64,000 nt of DNA from Bacillus xiapuensis (GCF_002797355.1 NZ_KZ454939.1:2153875-2217874); one strand, 5' to 3'; positions 30,109 through 40,688 are shown, counted from the stretch's first letter. The notes: generated by a model not told the origin, from the letters alone. Program-made: numbers and translations.

Positions 30109-31485
30109 CTTTCCATTTAGCAAGTTTCTGGCTGCGCTGATTTGGAGCTGGACTTGTTCAAAGCCTGTACCGCCCAAAGACTTCCTTCTTTTGACGGCTT
30201 CGAAAGGCGACAGCACTTGATAAATGTCTTCTTCAATGATCTCAGACGCTGCTTTCAGCTCCTCTAAAGGCAGGTCGGCGAGATAGCATTGCGATTGAAT
30301 GCAGTGGAGCACCAGCTTGCCGACGATTTCATGCGCTTCACGGAATGGTATGCCTTTTGATGCTAAATAGTCAGCCAGCTCCGTGGCATTGGAGAAATCA
30401 TTGTGGACGGCTTCTTCTAAGCGGTCCACCTTCACCTTCATCGTCTCAACCATTCCCGCAAAAATTTTCAAGGAGCCGATGATCGTATGCACCGTGTCGA
30501 ACATCCCTTCCTTATCTTCTTGCATATCTTTGTTATACGCCAGCGGCAAGCCTTTTAGCACGGTTAATAAGCCAAACAGATGGCCGTAGACGCGGCCGGT
30601 TTTTCCGCGGATCAGCTCCGCCATATCCGGGTTTTTCTTTTGCGGCATAATGCTGGAGCCGGTGGAAAAGGCATCATCCATTTCAATGAATTGAAATTCT
30701 TGGCTGGACCAAAGAATCATCTCCTCTGCCAGCCTTGACATATGCATCATTAAGATGGAGGAGGCGCTTAAAAATTCCAGAATGAAATCGCGGTCGCTGA
30801 CGGCATCCATGCTGTTGGCATAAACGCCGGAGAAGCCAAGCAGCTCAGCGGATACTTTCCGGTCAATCGGAAAAGTCGTTCCTGCCAGCGCCCCCGCGCC
30901 TAGAGGCGACACATCTGTCCGTTTCAGCCCTTCTTGAAATCGTTCTTTATCCCGCTCTAGCATCCAGAAGTAAGCCATCAAATGGTGTCCGAATGAAATG
31001 GGCTGCGCTCTCTGCAAATGAGTGTACCCGGGAGCTAATGTTTCCACATGAGCCTCCGCTTTTTCCACAATTGCTTTCTGAAATGCTTCAATTAAGCCAA
31101 TAATATGTTTGACCTGCTTCTTCAAGTACAAATGCATATCAGTGGCCACTTGATCATTGCGGCTGCGTCCGGTGTGAAGCTTACCGCCAACCGCGCCGAC
31201 TTCTTTGATCAAGAATGCTTCCAAATTCAGATGGATGTCCTCTTGGGCGACCGTGAAAGACAGTTCTCCTTTTGAAGCTTTCTCCTTTAAAGCTTCAAGG
31301 CCGCCCGTGATTTGATCCGCTTCTTCTTTTGTCAATATGCCCGTCTCAGCGAGCATGCTCACATGCGCTAAGCTTCCTTCTATATCTTCAAACACCAGCT
31401 CTTGATCGAAATGGATGGATGCCCCGAACTCATCTACCCATTCTTCCGCTGACTTTTGGAAGCGTCCCCCCCATAACTTTTTCAT
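30091..31485 (-). CDS. argH: Argininosuccinate lyase
   Basis: Splits argininosuccinate into arginine and fumarate, the last arginine step. Starting at [12 protein letters not shown] (31485) gives 464 residues; this ATG overlaps the argG stop (ATGA), and the longer frame runs through argG. Signature [19 protein letters not shown] and catalytic-site segments [13 protein letters not shown] and [16 protein letters not shown] are intact. Cotranscribed with argG and coupled to it. Confidence 0.97.
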   Translation of the reverse strand: MKKLWGGRFQKSAEEWVDEFGASIHFDQELVFEDIEGSLAHVSMLAETGILTKEEADQITGGLEALKEKASKGELSFTVAQEDIHLNLEAFLIKEVGAVGGKLHTGRSRNDQVATDMHLYLKKQVKHIIGLIEAFQKAIVEKAEAHVETLAPGYTHLQRAQPISFGHHLMAYFWMLERDKERFQEGLKRTDVSPLGAGALAGTTFPIDRKVSAELLGFSGVYANSMDAVSDRDFILEFLSASSILMMHMSRLAEEMILWSSQEFQFIEMDDAFSTGSSIMPQKKNPDMAELIRGKTGRVYGHLFGLLTVLKGLPLAYNKDMQEDKEGMFDTVHTIIGSLKIFAGMVETMKVKVDRLEEAVHNDFSNATELADYLASKGIPFREAHEIVGKLVLHCIQSQCYLADLPLEELKAASEIIEEDIYQVLSPFEAVKRRKSLGGTGFEQVQLQISAARNLLNGKQPSKE

Positions 31486-32690
31486 GAATGAACCTTCTCC
31501 TTTTCCTGCTGCACCATCGAATTTACTTTCGTAGGAAGACCCCATAGCTGAATGAAGCCAACAGCCGCCTCGTGGTCAAATTCATCTTCCGTTGTATAGG
31601 TCGCTAATTTTTCATTGTATAAAGAGTAATCTGATTTTCTTCCCTCGACAATCGCATGGCCCTTAAACAGTTTAACGCGCACCGTGCCCGTCACGTATTT
31701 CTGCGTTTCCTTTAAGAATGCTTCAAGAGCCGTTCTTAGCGGAGAAAACCATAATCCCTCATAAATCAGCTCTGTGATTTTCTTTTCAATGACAGGCTTG
31801 AAGTGGGCAACTTCTTTCACTAAAGTTAGATCCTCAAGCTCTTTATGCGCCTTGATGAGGGTCATCGCACCCGGGCATTCATACACTTCTCTTGACTTAA
31901 TGCCAACTAGACGGTTTTCAACATGGTCGATTCTTCCTACTCCGTGTTTGCCGGCTACTTCGTTTAAATGAAGAATGAGTTCAGCTAAAGAATAGGGTTT
32001 GCCGTTCACGGCAACCGGTACCCCTTTTTTAAAATCAATTTCGATTATTTCCGGCGTATCCGGCGTATTCTCTAAAGATGCAGTTAAGTCATAAGCTTCC
32101 TCCGGCGGAGCGGCCCAAGGGTCTTCTAAAATGCCGCATTCATTGCTTCTTCCCCAAAGGTTTTGGTCAATTGAAAACGGGCTGTCTAAATGAATCGGAA
32201 TCGGGATATTGTTCTGTTTCGCATATTCAATTTCTTCTTCCCGCGACCATTTCCAATCACGCACCGGAGCCAAGACTTCAAGATTGGGATTCAGCGCTTT
32301 AATGGATACTTCAAATCGCACTTGGTCGTTTCCTTTCCCCGTGCATCCGTGTGCGACCGCCACCGCATTTTCTTTTTCAGCTACCTCTACTAGCTTTTTA
32401 GCAATCAGCGGACGTGACAGCGCGGACACTAACGGATATTTCCCCTCATATAATGTGTGCGCTTGAAGAGCGATTAACGCGTATTCATCGGCATACTCTT
32501 CCTTGGCATCGATCATGTAGCTGGCCACCGCGCCGACTTTCAGCGCTTTCTCTTTTACAAACTGCAAATCTTTCCCTTCCCCTACATCCAAGCAGCAGGC
32601 TACAACGTCATATCCTTTTTCCTTTAGCCACGGAATGGCTACAGATGTATCTAAACCTCCAGAATAAGCAAGAACGACTTTTTTACTCAT
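31482..32690 (-). CDS. argG: Argininosuccinate synthase
   Basis: Joins citrulline and aspartate with ATP to argininosuccinate. 402 residues; the N-type PP-loop is [20 protein letters not shown], with [15 protein letters not shown] and the citrulline-site segment [13 protein letters not shown]. First gene of argGH. Three TGAATA-type boxes in the upstream 160 bp suggest ArgR/AhrC control by arginine. Confidence 0.97.
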   Translation of the reverse strand: MSKKVVLAYSGGLDTSVAIPWLKEKGYDVVACCLDVGEGKDLQFVKEKALKVGAVASYMIDAKEEYADEYALIALQAHTLYEGKYPLVSALSRPLIAKKLVEVAEKENAVAVAHGCTGKGNDQVRFEVSIKALNPNLEVLAPVRDWKWSREEEIEYAKQNNIPIPIHLDSPFSIDQNLWGRSNECGILEDPWAAPPEEAYDLTASLENTPDTPEIIEIDFKKGVPVAVNGKPYSLAELILHLNEVAGKHGVGRIDHVENRLVGIKSREVYECPGAMTLIKAHKELEDLTLVKEVAHFKPVIEKKITELIYEGLWFSPLRTALEAFLKETQKYVTGTVRVKLFKGHAIVEGRKSDYSLYNEKLATYTTEDEFDHEAAVGFIQLWGLPTKVNSMVQQEKEKVHS

Positions 32691-32721
32691 GATTCATTTC
32701 CCTCCAAGCGGATATCTATTA

Positions 32722-32736
32722 GTATAAATATTCATT
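32722..32736 (-). promoter_or_regulatory. ARG box 1 upstream of argG
   Basis: On the minus strand AATGAATATTTATAC is close to the ArgR half-site pair (ATGAATA-TTATTCAT style). It lies 32 bp before the argG ATG. Confidence 0.55.
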
Positions 32737-32760
32737 ATAACTAATTTTTATTCTTTAACT

Positions 32761-32776
32761 TGAATAAAGAATATCA
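32761..32776. promoter_or_regulatory. ARG box 2 upstream of argG
   Basis: TGAATAAAGAATATCA, imperfect palindrome resembling an ArgR half-site pair, 25 bp from box 1. Confidence 0.45.
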
Positions 32777-32834
32777 CTTTCTTCTTTCGCTTTCAAGTGA
32801 TTTATCAAAAAAGATGAATTTTTTTACTTTATAG

Positions 32835-32848
32835 TGAATAAATAATCA
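32835..32848. promoter_or_regulatory. ARG box 3 upstream of argG
   Basis: TGAATAAATAATCA resembles an ArgR operator pair. It lies about 145 bp before argG, nearer the divergent gene at 32917. Confidence 0.45.
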
Positions 32849-32916
32849 CACAAGAGGAGATTTTTGCAGAAATGAGCGGAAAGCGGTAAGATGAAAGAAA
32901 AAAAGAGGGATAGCGA

Positions 32917-33225
32917 ATGTACTTTCAAATGAATGACCGCCTCGGCATCTCCGTTCCTTATTTAATGAAGGAATGGGCGGATTATTCGATCCAAGAACAA
33001 GAGCATATCATCCATCAATGGGAACAGATCCGCGGCAGCATCCCTGACCGTATTCAAAGCTTAGAGGCTGAGATCAACGAGCGCCAAGCTATGCTGGAGC
33101 GCGAGGAAAACTTCCGGCGCTCTTGCAGGCTTAATGAAGAAATTGGTGAGCTGGCTTCCATTATTAATGACCTTTGGCTTTGGTTTCGGACAACTCCTTC
33201 TGTGGAAAAGGAACACATCTGCTAA
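32917..33225 (+). CDS. Small hypothetical protein, helical
   Basis: 102 residues, acidic and mostly helical, with a predicted coiled-coil centred on RIQSLEAEINERQAMLEREENF (about 48-70). No signal peptide or TM. GAGGG with 7-nt spacing precedes the ATG, and a strong bidirectional terminator follows at once, so the gene looks real. Family not recognised. It is divergent from argGH, but a link with arginine is not supported. Confidence 0.7.
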   Translation: MYFQMNDRLGISVPYLMKEWADYSIQEQEHIIHQWEQIRGSIPDRIQSLEAEINERQAMLEREENFRRSCRLNEEIGELASIINDLWLWFRTTPSVEKEHIC

Positions 33226-33265
33226 AAAAAGAAAACAGGCAGCATCGTCTCTGCCTGTTTTCTTT
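33225..33265. terminator. Bidirectional terminator
   Basis: AGAAAACAGGCAG, 8 nt, CTGCCTGTTTTCT, a perfect 13-bp stem between the small gene at 32917 and the convergent EcsC gene. Confidence 0.9.
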
Positions 33266-33313
33266 GAAGTGTCTATGCCGATTACCATTCAGATGTCTTA
33301 AGCCTGCTCCTCT

Positions 33314-34156
33314 TTATTTCACCTTTTCTCTCTTTTCCTGCAATAAGCGATATTGATAATACTTTTCCGCATAGTCTGTAATCCTTTTCGTAAACCGGTA
33401 GTTAACACCGGCTCCAATCGCTAAACTGATCCATGGCAAATTGGAAATTCTTTTGTTTTTAAATAACGCAATAGCTGTCAGCTTGACGAGCTGTTGAACC
33501 GTTCCTTCCATCCAAGCTGCATCGGTTAATCTTTCCGCTTCTTGATAGAAAAAGGGCTGCTCTTGGGCTTCCAACTCGAGCAAAAGCTCCTGCCAGCCAG
33601 CTGCCAGAAAACGGTCAGGCAGCGTGGCGGCATGAAACACTTTCAAGGAAGCCATCATTTCAAATGGGGTTTGCGGATCAAAGCCGTAGGACATCGCTGT
33701 TAACTGAACCGAGCGCAAATTAATTAGAATCATTGCCGCAAAGTCGGTGCTGACGGGCACAGCGCCGCCGGTTCCCGTGATTCCGCCTTGAATAAGAGAA
33801 TAAATCTGGTGTCTGGATGCCTGCTGCCGGTTTAAGTAGCCAAGCTGATCGATCGTTAGCTTTTTCATGTCGGCTATCGTTTCCACATCCTCGCGAAAGA
33901 TCCGGGCCGAGGCTAACATTCGTTCCCGTGCTTCATTCTGAAATTGCGAGCCTTGCAGCAAAGAGTGTACTTGAAACAGCACATTATCCATCTGGTTCAA
34001 AAAGGAGGCCAGCGCCTCTTCTGGAATCGCTTCAAAGGCTGCATGCAGCCACTTGGAATATGTATATAGAAAATCATTGCCGCCATCATTTGCAAGCCCT
34101 TGCTCCCAAGCCATGATTTCCTCCCACACCGCTTGATCGCGATCCGTCCAAGCCAT
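33314..34156 (-). CDS. EcsC family protein
   Basis: 280 residues, EcsC-like: N-terminal helical region (WEEIMAWEQGL), a glycine-rich patch GGITGTGGAVPVSTDF, and C-terminal amphipathic segments with LPWISLAIGAGVNYRFTKRI. EcsC proteins are membrane-associated and of unknown function. AGGAGGGATG precedes the ATG. It stands alone between two intergenic gaps; the B. subtilis ecs operon is elsewhere, so this is a paralogue rather than EcsC itself. Confidence 0.82.
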   Translation of the reverse strand: MAWTDRDQAVWEEIMAWEQGLANDGGNDFLYTYSKWLHAAFEAIPEEALASFLNQMDNVLFQVHSLLQGSQFQNEARERMLASARIFREDVETIADMKKLTIDQLGYLNRQQASRHQIYSLIQGGITGTGGAVPVSTDFAAMILINLRSVQLTAMSYGFDPQTPFEMMASLKVFHAATLPDRFLAAGWQELLLELEAQEQPFFYQEAERLTDAAWMEGTVQQLVKLTAIALFKNKRISNLPWISLAIGAGVNYRFTKRITDYAEKYYQYRLLQEKREKVK

Positions 34157-34382
34157 ACAACATCCCTCCTATGTTCAACTTCGTCCTGTCGTACTATTGT
34201 CCAAGTTCGTCAAAAAAGGTTCATTTTCTGTTTAGTGCTAAAAAGAAATTCATTGAAAAATCATCCCCAGTGCCGTTTTCCTGGTCATATCGTCTTTCTG
34301 CAAAGCCTGAATTTTCCGCCGTCTTATTAAATGGCAAAAGCATGAAAGCATCCACCGCCTGCAGACGCAAATGGAGACATTG

Positions 34383-35582
34383 TCAATTATTAGAGTCCAG
34401 CATGTGCTTCAGTGTATCCCGGGCGATCATCACTTCTTCATCTGTTGGGATGATCACTACTTTGACAGGAGAGTGCGGGAAATTGATAAAGGCTTCCTTG
34501 CCGCGCACGGTATTCAGAGCCGGATCCCAATAGATTCCCATAAACTCAAGACCCTTGAGCACGCGCTCACGGATAATCGGGCTATTCTCTCCAATGCCCG
34601 CCGTGAAAATAATGGCGTCCACGCCAGACATCCTCGCAGCGTAAGAACCGATGTATTTATGTATGCGGCTGGCAAAAACCTCGAGTGCCAGCTCAGCTCG
34701 TTCGTTTCCTTTGGCCGCTTCCTCTTCAATATCACGCAAATCGCTCGAGAAGCCCGACACGCCGAGCATGCCTGATTCTGTGTTCAGCACATCCAGTACT
34801 TCATCGGCTGTTTTTCCGGTTTTCTCCATGATAAATGGAATGAGCGCCGGATCAATGTTCCCGGATCTCGTTCCCATCGTCACACCGGCAAGCGGTGTAA
34901 AGCCCATCGACGTGTCAACCGATTTTCCGCCATGTATCGCAGCGATGCTGGCTCCGTTGCCAAGGTGGCAAGAAATTAAGCGCAGCTTATGAAGCGGACG
35001 TTCAAGCAATTCAGCGGCGCGGCGCGAGACATATTTATGAGACGTGCCATGAAATCCGTACTTGCGAATATTGAAGTCCGTATAATAATGATAAGGCAAA
35101 CTGTATAAAAACGAGCTCTCTGGCATGGTCTGATGGAAAGCTGTATCAAATACGGCAACTGCCGGCACAGTAGGCAATACCGCTTTAAATGCACGAATTC
35201 CTATTAAGTTGGGAGGGTTATGAAGCGGCGCTAGCTCGGACAGCTGATCGATCTTTTCTTCCACCTCATCCGTAATTAACACCGAATGGCTGAAAATCTC
35301 CCCTCCGTGAACAACGCGGTGACCAATAGCATCAATTTCATCAAGAGAATGAATAATGCCAAGGCTCGTCAGCCGATCTAATAAAATTTTCACGGCTGTT
35401 TCATGATTAGGGATGTCCATGATGACCTTTTGCTTATTTCCATCGACTGTGATATTAAACATCGATGGATAAAGCCCAATTCTTTCTATAAGTCCTTTGG
35501 TGATTACCTTTTCTGCAGGCATTTCAAAAAGCTTAAACTTTAAAGAAGAACTTCCAGCATTGATTGCAATAATTTTTGACAT
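34383..35582 (-). CDS. ackA: Acetate kinase
   Basis: Interconverts acetyl phosphate + ADP and acetate + ATP in overflow metabolism. 399 residues: [12 protein letters not shown] at the N-terminus, [36 protein letters not shown] and [14 protein letters not shown] all fit the ASKHA fold. It lies 40 bp after ytxK in the same direction and is probably cotranscribed. No cre site is visible in the short gap, unlike the CcpA-activated B. subtilis ackA promoter. Confidence 0.97.
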   Translation of the reverse strand: MSKIIAINAGSSSLKFKLFEMPAEKVITKGLIERIGLYPSMFNITVDGNKQKVIMDIPNHETAVKILLDRLTSLGIIHSLDEIDAIGHRVVHGGEIFSHSVLITDEVEEKIDQLSELAPLHNPPNLIGIRAFKAVLPTVPAVAVFDTAFHQTMPESSFLYSLPYHYYTDFNIRKYGFHGTSHKYVSRRAAELLERPLHKLRLISCHLGNGASIAAIHGGKSVDTSMGFTPLAGVTMGTRSGNIDPALIPFIMEKTGKTADEVLDVLNTESGMLGVSGFSSDLRDIEEEAAKGNERAELALEVFASRIHKYIGSYAARMSGVDAIIFTAGIGENSPIIRERVLKGLEFMGIYWDPALNTVRGKEAFINFPHSPVKVVIIPTDEEVMIARDTLKHMLDSNN

Positions 35583-35622
35583 AAGTACCCCCCTCGATGT
35601 GAAGCTTAGCCAAATGGGAAAT

Positions 35623-36618
35623 TTATTTATATTTGCTTTCTAAGAACCATTTATCTATTTTTATCATGATCGATTGCAGCGCGTTCGCTTCCTTCATGGA
35701 TGGCATATTCGCTAAGAAGACCTGCTTCGGCGCCTGAACCTTTTCTCCGTGTTTTTGCAATACGAAAATGCTTTTCGCCGCCTGCTTATTTTTAAACATA
35801 GACAGAGGAAGTCCGATCACTCCTTGAATATAAGCGTGCTTTTGGAAGTAACGATGCAGCTTATCGGCTCCTTGCGATTCAAACAAATGGTTGGGAATCA
35901 AGAAGAACAAGTAACCGCCAGGCTTGGTATGCTTGAGGCTTTGCTCCATAAATAAAAAATGCGCATAAGAATGCCCTTCCTCTGCCTGCAATTCAAACGC
36001 AGCGGCCCGCGCATCATTTGGATAGTAGCCGATTGGCAAATCGCAAACAACCGCGTCGACCGGATCGACTAAGAGCGGTTCGAGTGCATCTTGATTATAG
36101 AATTGAACGGAATGCTCCAGCAAATTTGCACCGCACCAGGCAAGCTTCAGCAATAAATCATCAACCTCTATGCCTGTTGCGGCGATCTTCTTGTCCGGCC
36201 ATTGATTTAATACTGTCAAAAGCAAATTGCCTGTTCCGGCCGCCGGATCCATCAGTGCAAATTCCTTCTTCTCTTTCATAAATTTGCCGAGAAGATAGGC
36301 GATAAATAATCCGATCGAATCCGGTGTCATCTGGTGATTGGGCTGAACGTTTTCCTTCATTCCCTTCAAGATGGCAAGCTGATACGCTTTGCGGATCTCT
36401 TCTTTAGACAGGCCAGCAAGCTGAATCCCCTCATATTTCTTTTCTATTCTTTTTTTCGTCATTTCGCTCATATTTTCCTGCAATACTTGCTTTTGGAATA
36501 AGTTCTCAGCCGTTTCCGCCAACGCATCCAAGTAGGTGCATGATAATTCTTGTTGAAGAATTGCAGCTGTCTCGTCGAAGGTTTTAAATAAGCTTTCAAT
36601 TGGGGAAATTCCGTTCAT
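35623..36618 (-). CDS. ytxK: Class I SAM-dependent methyltransferase YtxK
   Basis: 331 residues related to the catalytic core of N6-adenine DNA methylases (HsdM-like). The helical N-terminus (about 1-90) is followed by the SAM motif [20 protein letters not shown]. The catalytic NPPY/F position reads DLPIGYYP, so ordinary N6-adenine activity is doubtful. No restriction or specificity subunit is nearby. The ytxK-ackA order is conserved in Bacillus. Confidence 0.85.
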   Translation of the reverse strand: MNGISPIESLFKTFDETAAILQQELSCTYLDALAETAENLFQKQVLQENMSEMTKKRIEKKYEGIQLAGLSKEEIRKAYQLAILKGMKENVQPNHQMTPDSIGLFIAYLLGKFMKEKKEFALMDPAAGTGNLLLTVLNQWPDKKIAATGIEVDDLLLKLAWCGANLLEHSVQFYNQDALEPLLVDPVDAVVCDLPIGYYPNDARAAAFELQAEEGHSYAHFLFMEQSLKHTKPGGYLFFLIPNHLFESQGADKLHRYFQKHAYIQGVIGLPLSMFKNKQAAKSIFVLQKHGEKVQAPKQVFLANMPSMKEANALQSIMIKIDKWFLESKYK

Positions 36619-36668
36619 CTGTTGTTCCTCCTAGTTAACTTCCTTGACTGCGGCGGGGGAATGATCCT

Positions 36669-36701
36669 TAAAAGGCTGGCCCTGTAGAAAGAGCCAGCCT
36701 C
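36669..36701 (-). terminator. Terminator of tpx
   Basis: On the minus strand AGGCTGGCTC pairs with GGGCCAGCCT and is followed by TTTTAA. Confidence 0.85.
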
Positions 36702-36710
36702 CTCATTCAC

Positions 36711-37211
36711 TTATTGAGCGGCTTTCGCTGCCTCGATGGCTTTCTCGTAATTTGGATGATCCGTACCCTCGCTCACATACTCAACGTATGTAATTTTATC
36801 ATGGCTGTCAACTACGAATACGGCCCGTGCCAATAATCGCAGCTCTTTCATGTGAACACCGTATGCTTCCGCGAAAGACAGATCGCGATGATCAGAGTAT
36901 ATCTTTACATTTTCCAGACCGTTTGCTGCACACCAGCGCTTTTGAGCGAATGGCAAGTCTGCGGAAATCGTGATCACTTCCACGTTGTCGATTTTGGAGG
37001 CTTCTTCATTAAAACGCCGTGTTTGCGCGTCACAAACCCCCGTGTCAATCGAAGGGACTACACTTATTAAACGAACTTTTCCTTGTGAATCCGCTAATGA
37101 AACCTCAGACAGGTCATTGGCAAGAACTCTAAAATCAGGCGCCTGATCCCCTGCTTTCACTTCGTTTCCCAGTATCGTCATAGGCTTTCCTTTAAATGTG
37201 ACCCTAGCCAA
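36711..37211 (-). CDS. tpx: Thiol peroxidase Tpx
   Basis: Atypical 2-Cys peroxiredoxin that reduces peroxides using thioredoxin. The peroxidatic Cys is in [15 protein letters not shown] (about 59) and the resolving Cys in RWCAANG (about 94). Starting at the TTG at 37211 (ARVTFKGKP) gives 166 residues, matching the family N-terminus, with GGAGG at 8-nt spacing. No ATG fits: the frame's first ATG lies upstream of the ribosome binding site. Confidence 0.94.
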   Translation of the reverse strand: MARVTFKGKPMTILGNEVKAGDQAPDFRVLANDLSEVSLADSQGKVRLISVVPSIDTGVCDAQTRRFNEEASKIDNVEVITISADLPFAQKRWCAANGLENVKIYSDHRDLSFAEAYGVHMKELRLLARAVFVVDSHDKITYVEYVSEGTDHPNYEKAIEAAKAAQ

Positions 37212-37370
37212 AATAAATCCCTCCTCGATAATTGTACACCTCTCATGATACTGAATAACTAGAAAAAAATGCAAAGAAAAAGCCCTGCCAGCTTACAGCA
37301 AGGTAATAAAATAAAAAGCAGCTCGGCCACTTTTTAAAAAAAGCTGTGGGCAAGCCGCTCGCATCTTCGA

Positions 37371-37841
37371 TTAAATGGAAGGATCGTTAGGCGTGGCAGA
37401 CGGATTTGTTGCTGCAGAAGCATTTGCAGCAGATGAATCATTTTGGTTAAAAATACTTTGAATTTTTTCTACAACACCAGGTGTCATATCAAGGATTTTA
37501 TCAATTAAATGGGTGTTTTCATCTAAATGAAGCATGCGGACGTCTGTGCCTTTCACAATCAAAAAAGCAATCGGAGTAATCGACACTCCACCGCCGCTGC
37601 CCCCGCCGAAAGGGCTCTTCTCTTGTTTGGATGACGCGCCGCCGGATCCGTTTCCATTTGGCTTATCCAGCATGAATTCACTGCCGCCCGCAGCGAAACC
37701 GAATCCTACTTTGGATACTGTCATAATCACGGTGCCATCGGGGGTTTCCACCGGGTCCCCGATGATTGTATTGACATCAATCATCTCTTTCAAGTTTTCC
37801 ATCGCGGTCGTCATTAAACCTTCAATCGGATGTTCACTCAT
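37371..37841 (-). CDS. ytfJ: GerW family sporulation protein YtfJ
   Basis: 156 residues. The conserved GerW core has EHPIEGLMTTAMENLKEMID, IIGDPVETPDGTVIMTVSKVGFGFAAGG and ITPIAFLIV; a glycine-rich linker and a low-complexity Ala/Ser/Pro tail follow. Needed for germination in B. subtilis (forespore expression). It lies 21 bp after ytfI, in one operon. Confidence 0.93.
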   Translation of the reverse strand: MSEHPIEGLMTTAMENLKEMIDVNTIIGDPVETPDGTVIMTVSKVGFGFAAGGSEFMLDKPNGNGSGGASSKQEKSPFGGGSGGGVSITPIAFLIVKGTDVRMLHLDENTHLIDKILDMTPGVVEKIQSIFNQNDSSAANASAATNPSATPNDPSI

Positions 37842-37862
37842 ATTTTTCGCCTCCCAAATATG

Positions 37863-38540
37863 CTATTGCGCTGACATCGCTTTCCACTTGCTGTTCCGGC
37901 CGCGAAAGCGAGAAAGAATTTTAATTACAGCAACTATAGCATGCCCTGGGCGCAGAGAGATCATACATGAAAATTCCGTTCGCCACACTGGCTGACCGAA
38001 AACGGGAGTTACCATCAGCTCAGGCATATTGGTCAGCCTCATTACGTGGCTCACAGCAGACACTGAAGCGCCTTTAACCGACCAAATGGAACCGGCGGCT
38101 ATTCCTGTCCAAGCCGCATCTTTCATGCCTATTTCGGTGTGCCAGCAAACGTCTCTGATTTCTATTTTTTTCAAAAAAGAACGGACAACCGCCTGTAAAG
38201 ACTCTACTTGACGGATCAGCTTTTTCGCATTCGTAATAGTCCGTTCCACATCGGAATAGGTGATTTCATCCTTCACCGCTTTTTTCGTCTGAGTTCCATC
38301 CTTTGTTTTCGTATCTCTTTCAAACAAAATAATCGGACGCTTTTTTCCGTGATGGGTGAGCAGTTTGATAATCGGAATATTTACCTTATAAGCGAACAGC
38401 CCATTCCACAGCTCAAAACGAAGCCATACATCCGTATTCCCCTTTTGATGATAATAATTAATAAATACGCGAAGCTTGGATATGCAAATGATGAAGCCGA
38501 GCAAAAGCACTCCTCCAAGCAGCCACCCTATGTATACCAT
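37863..38540 (-). CDS. ytfI: DUF2953 protein YtfI
   Basis: 225 residues with one N-terminal TM helix (about 4-24), then a domain of mixed beta/alpha character. Conserved position before ytfJ. It may be a membrane-anchored partner of YtfJ in sporulation, but this is inference from gene order only. Confidence 0.82.
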   Translation of the reverse strand: MVYIGWLLGGVLLLGFIICISKLRVFINYYHQKGNTDVWLRFELWNGLFAYKVNIPIIKLLTHHGKKRPIILFERDTKTKDGTQTKKAVKDEITYSDVERTITNAKKLIRQVESLQAVVRSFLKKIEIRDVCWHTEIGMKDAAWTGIAAGSIWSVKGASVSAVSHVMRLTNMPELMVTPVFGQPVWRTEFSCMISLRPGHAIVAVIKILSRFRGRNSKWKAMSAQ

Positions 38541-38602
38541 TATTTACCTTCCTTTCCATTACCATTCTATCCAAGGAAAGATAAATTATACAGGCATTGA
38601 AC

Positions 38603-38724
38603 CTTCAAACAGTCGAGTTTTTTGTTTCTCCCCGCTGCTGAAGAGAAGACAAAGGCTATCAGCGCAGCTTTTTGCTGCCGCACCATTGTCAGCTGTGCAT
38701 CGTACAGGCCCGAACAAGTCGTGC
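38603..38724 (+). repeat. Dispersed CTTCAAACAG repeat, copy B
   Basis: Colinear with the copy at 45089: CTTCAAACAG, then an AGAAG-ACAAAGGCTATC block, then GTCAGCTG at +85, then CCGAACAAGTCGTGC at the end. Confidence 0.6.
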
Positions 38725-38826
38725 AGTGAAGAGCTGTGAGCTCTCATTTAAATGTTTGACCGCTCCATTCAGGAAAAGAAATTTTATGATACCTGCCAAG
38801 CGGGATAGAACAGCAGCCGTTTCGGC

Positions 38827-38860
38827 CAAAAAAAGGCCGTTTCTTAAAAGCGAAACGGCC
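38827..38860 (-). terminator. Terminator of sppA-yteJ
   Basis: GGCCGTTTC, 8 nt, GAAACGGCC with seven T following on the minus strand. Confidence 0.92.
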
Positions 38861-38943
38861 TCTTGCTGCGATGCAGCGCCCTTTATTCATTTGTTCATGA
38901 GGCAAACCTTGGACGGTGCTTTCTTTTCATTTCCTCCCGCTTC

Positions 38944-39522
38944 TTAAGAATATGCAGGCTCCGCGACGCTAACCGTCTGTTCATGAAGGACGGCTGTATC
39001 AGCAAAGTAGTCGTGCAGCCCTTGCTTTTTCGGCAAAAAGGCAACAAGCACATACAAAATAAAGATCGTCGCGGACAGATAACGGCCAACCAGCTCCCGA
39101 ATGAAGACGGTCTGCCACGACAGCTTCCCATCCGTTAATGAAACGACTTTCAAACCGAATACCATTTTGCCGACCGTTTGCCCCCATACCTTTGTTGTAA
39201 TGATAAAGTATAAATAAAATACGGCTGCGGTGGCGATATTGATGGCAGAGAACATGCCGCCAGCATTGAGATCCCACTCGAACGCCCGAAATACCGGATA
39301 TACGATCAGCCTTGAAATGCTTGAAATCACGATTAAATCGAGCAAATACGCCCAAAACCGCATCCAAAAACCGGCATAGTGAGGCGCACCGAAGCTCTTC
39401 ATATTCTCTCTCTGATGCGGTTGCTTCTCCAGCAGAAAGCGCTCTTCTTCAGAGCGGCTGTCCTCCGTCTCTTCACTTAAGCGTTCCCGTTTGGTCAGAT
39501 CTTGATTTGACTCTTCGTTCAC
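38944..39522 (-). CDS. yteJ: RDD family membrane protein YteJ
   Basis: 192 residues. A charged N-terminus (about 1-45) is followed by the RDD domain with GFWMRFWAYLLDLIVISSI, GQTVGKMVFGLKVV and ELVGRYLSATIF, about three TM helices. B. subtilis sppA-yteJ forms a membrane-stress pair in which YteJ inhibits SppA, and the 15-bp gap to sppA keeps that pairing here. Confidence 0.9.
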   Translation of the reverse strand: MNEESNQDLTKRERLSEETEDSRSEEERFLLEKQPHQRENMKSFGAPHYAGFWMRFWAYLLDLIVISSISRLIVYPVFRAFEWDLNAGGMFSAINIATAAVFYLYFIITTKVWGQTVGKMVFGLKVVSLTDGKLSWQTVFIRELVGRYLSATIFILYVLVAFLPKKQGLHDYFADTAVLHEQTVSVAEPAYS

Positions 39523-39537
39523 TCGGTCATACCTCCT

Positions 39538-40545
39538 TTATTCCGCATACAAATACATTAAACGCGGAGAGTTTGGATGGGATAATAGTTTCATGATAGC
39601 ATTTAGCTCTTCATTTTTTCCTATGAGCTGCTGCGCTTTGTAAGAAAAGTAAGCGGGCCATCCCAGATCAGATTCATAGGTGATGACTTGTGCATTTTCT
39701 AAATCCGCGTCTTTTTTCAGCTGAGCAATAACATCTTCCAAATAGCCGAAATCATCAATCAAATTAAGCTCCTTCGCTTGGCGGCCATCGTAAATGCGGC
39801 CATCGGCAATCTTTCTTACCTGCTCTTCAGGCATATCCCGACCTTCGGAAATGACTTTGACGAAGGAATCATAAGAATTGTTGATCATCTCTTGCAAGAT
39901 TTTCTTCTCTTCATCGGTCATTTTTCTTGTTGGACTCATAATGTCTTTATGCGGACCGCTTTTGATAGTGACAAAATCTACACCGTATTTCTTCGCTAAT
40001 TCTGAATAGTTCACGCTTTGCATTATTACGCCTAAAGATCCGGTCAGCGTTTCTGCACTGGCATATATTTTATCAGCAGGTGCAGATATGTAATAGCCCC
40101 CTGAAGCGGCAATCGATCCCATTGATACATACACTGGCTTTTTCGTTTTCTCTTTAATCTCGAGAATTTTATTGCGGATTTGCGCGCTTTCCACTACGCC
40201 TCCGCCTGGAGAATTCACTTCAAGAACAATCGCTTTAACCGCACGATCCTCTTGCGCTTTATCCAGTTGCTCCATGAAGACTTGATGATTGTATCCCGGA
40301 GAAGCCATAAAGGATTGCGCACCTCCATCTTGAATGACTCCTTCTACGGAAAGAACGGCAATTTTCTGTCCGGCGTTTCCGTTTTCCTTAACTTGCTCCG
40401 TGAACGACTCGCCGTTCCCTCCAAAAACTGTCTCCAGTGATTTAGACATATCTGTTTTGAAAGCGGCCGTTGCAAAGTTGAAAACGATGGAAACAATAAA
40501 CAAAGCGACTGCTGAGATAAGAGCAACGATTCTTTTTTTGCTCAC
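39538..40545 (-). CDS. sppA: Signal peptide peptidase SppA
   Basis: 335 residues, membrane serine protease with a Ser/Lys dyad. One N-terminal TM (about 5-27), then LEVNSPGGGVVESAQI, the catalytic serine block VSMGSIAASGGYYISAPADK and GSLGVIMQSVNYSELAKKYG. It removes leftover signal peptides and is linked to resistance against antibacterial peptides in B. subtilis. Cotranscribed with yteJ. Confidence 0.95.
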   Translation of the reverse strand: MSKKRIVALISAVALFIVSIVFNFATAAFKTDMSKSLETVFGGNGESFTEQVKENGNAGQKIAVLSVEGVIQDGGAQSFMASPGYNHQVFMEQLDKAQEDRAVKAIVLEVNSPGGGVVESAQIRNKILEIKEKTKKPVYVSMGSIAASGGYYISAPADKIYASAETLTGSLGVIMQSVNYSELAKKYGVDFVTIKSGPHKDIMSPTRKMTDEEKKILQEMINNSYDSFVKVISEGRDMPEEQVRKIADGRIYDGRQAKELNLIDDFGYLEDVIAQLKKDADLENAQVITYESDLGWPAYFSYKAQQLIGKNEELNAIMKLLSHPNSPRLMYLYAE

Positions 40546-40688
40546 ACTTTCCTCTCCTTTCGATGAATAATTTCGTGCGTGATCTTCGTAAAAACACTCG
40601 GCTCATGTTAGAATAAAACCACACTGGTTTCATTCTAACAAAATAATGATGAACCTTCAGCATTTTAAGATTATAAGGGGGAATTTCC

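Larger units (their letters stand above)
38541..38943. other. Intergenic region yteJ/ytfI
   Basis: The 403-bp gap holds the ytfI promoter region, a full copy of the CTTCAAACAG repeat (38603-38724) and the yteJ terminator. No supported coding frame. Confidence 0.6.

Noticed and set aside
34171-34533. 120-residue plus-strand ORF overlapping ackA end
   Set aside because: Mostly antisense to ackA and has no ribosome binding site or known domain.
35623-36618. Restriction-modification system
   Set aside because: YtxK has no restriction or specificity partner nearby and belongs to the conserved ackA neighbourhood.
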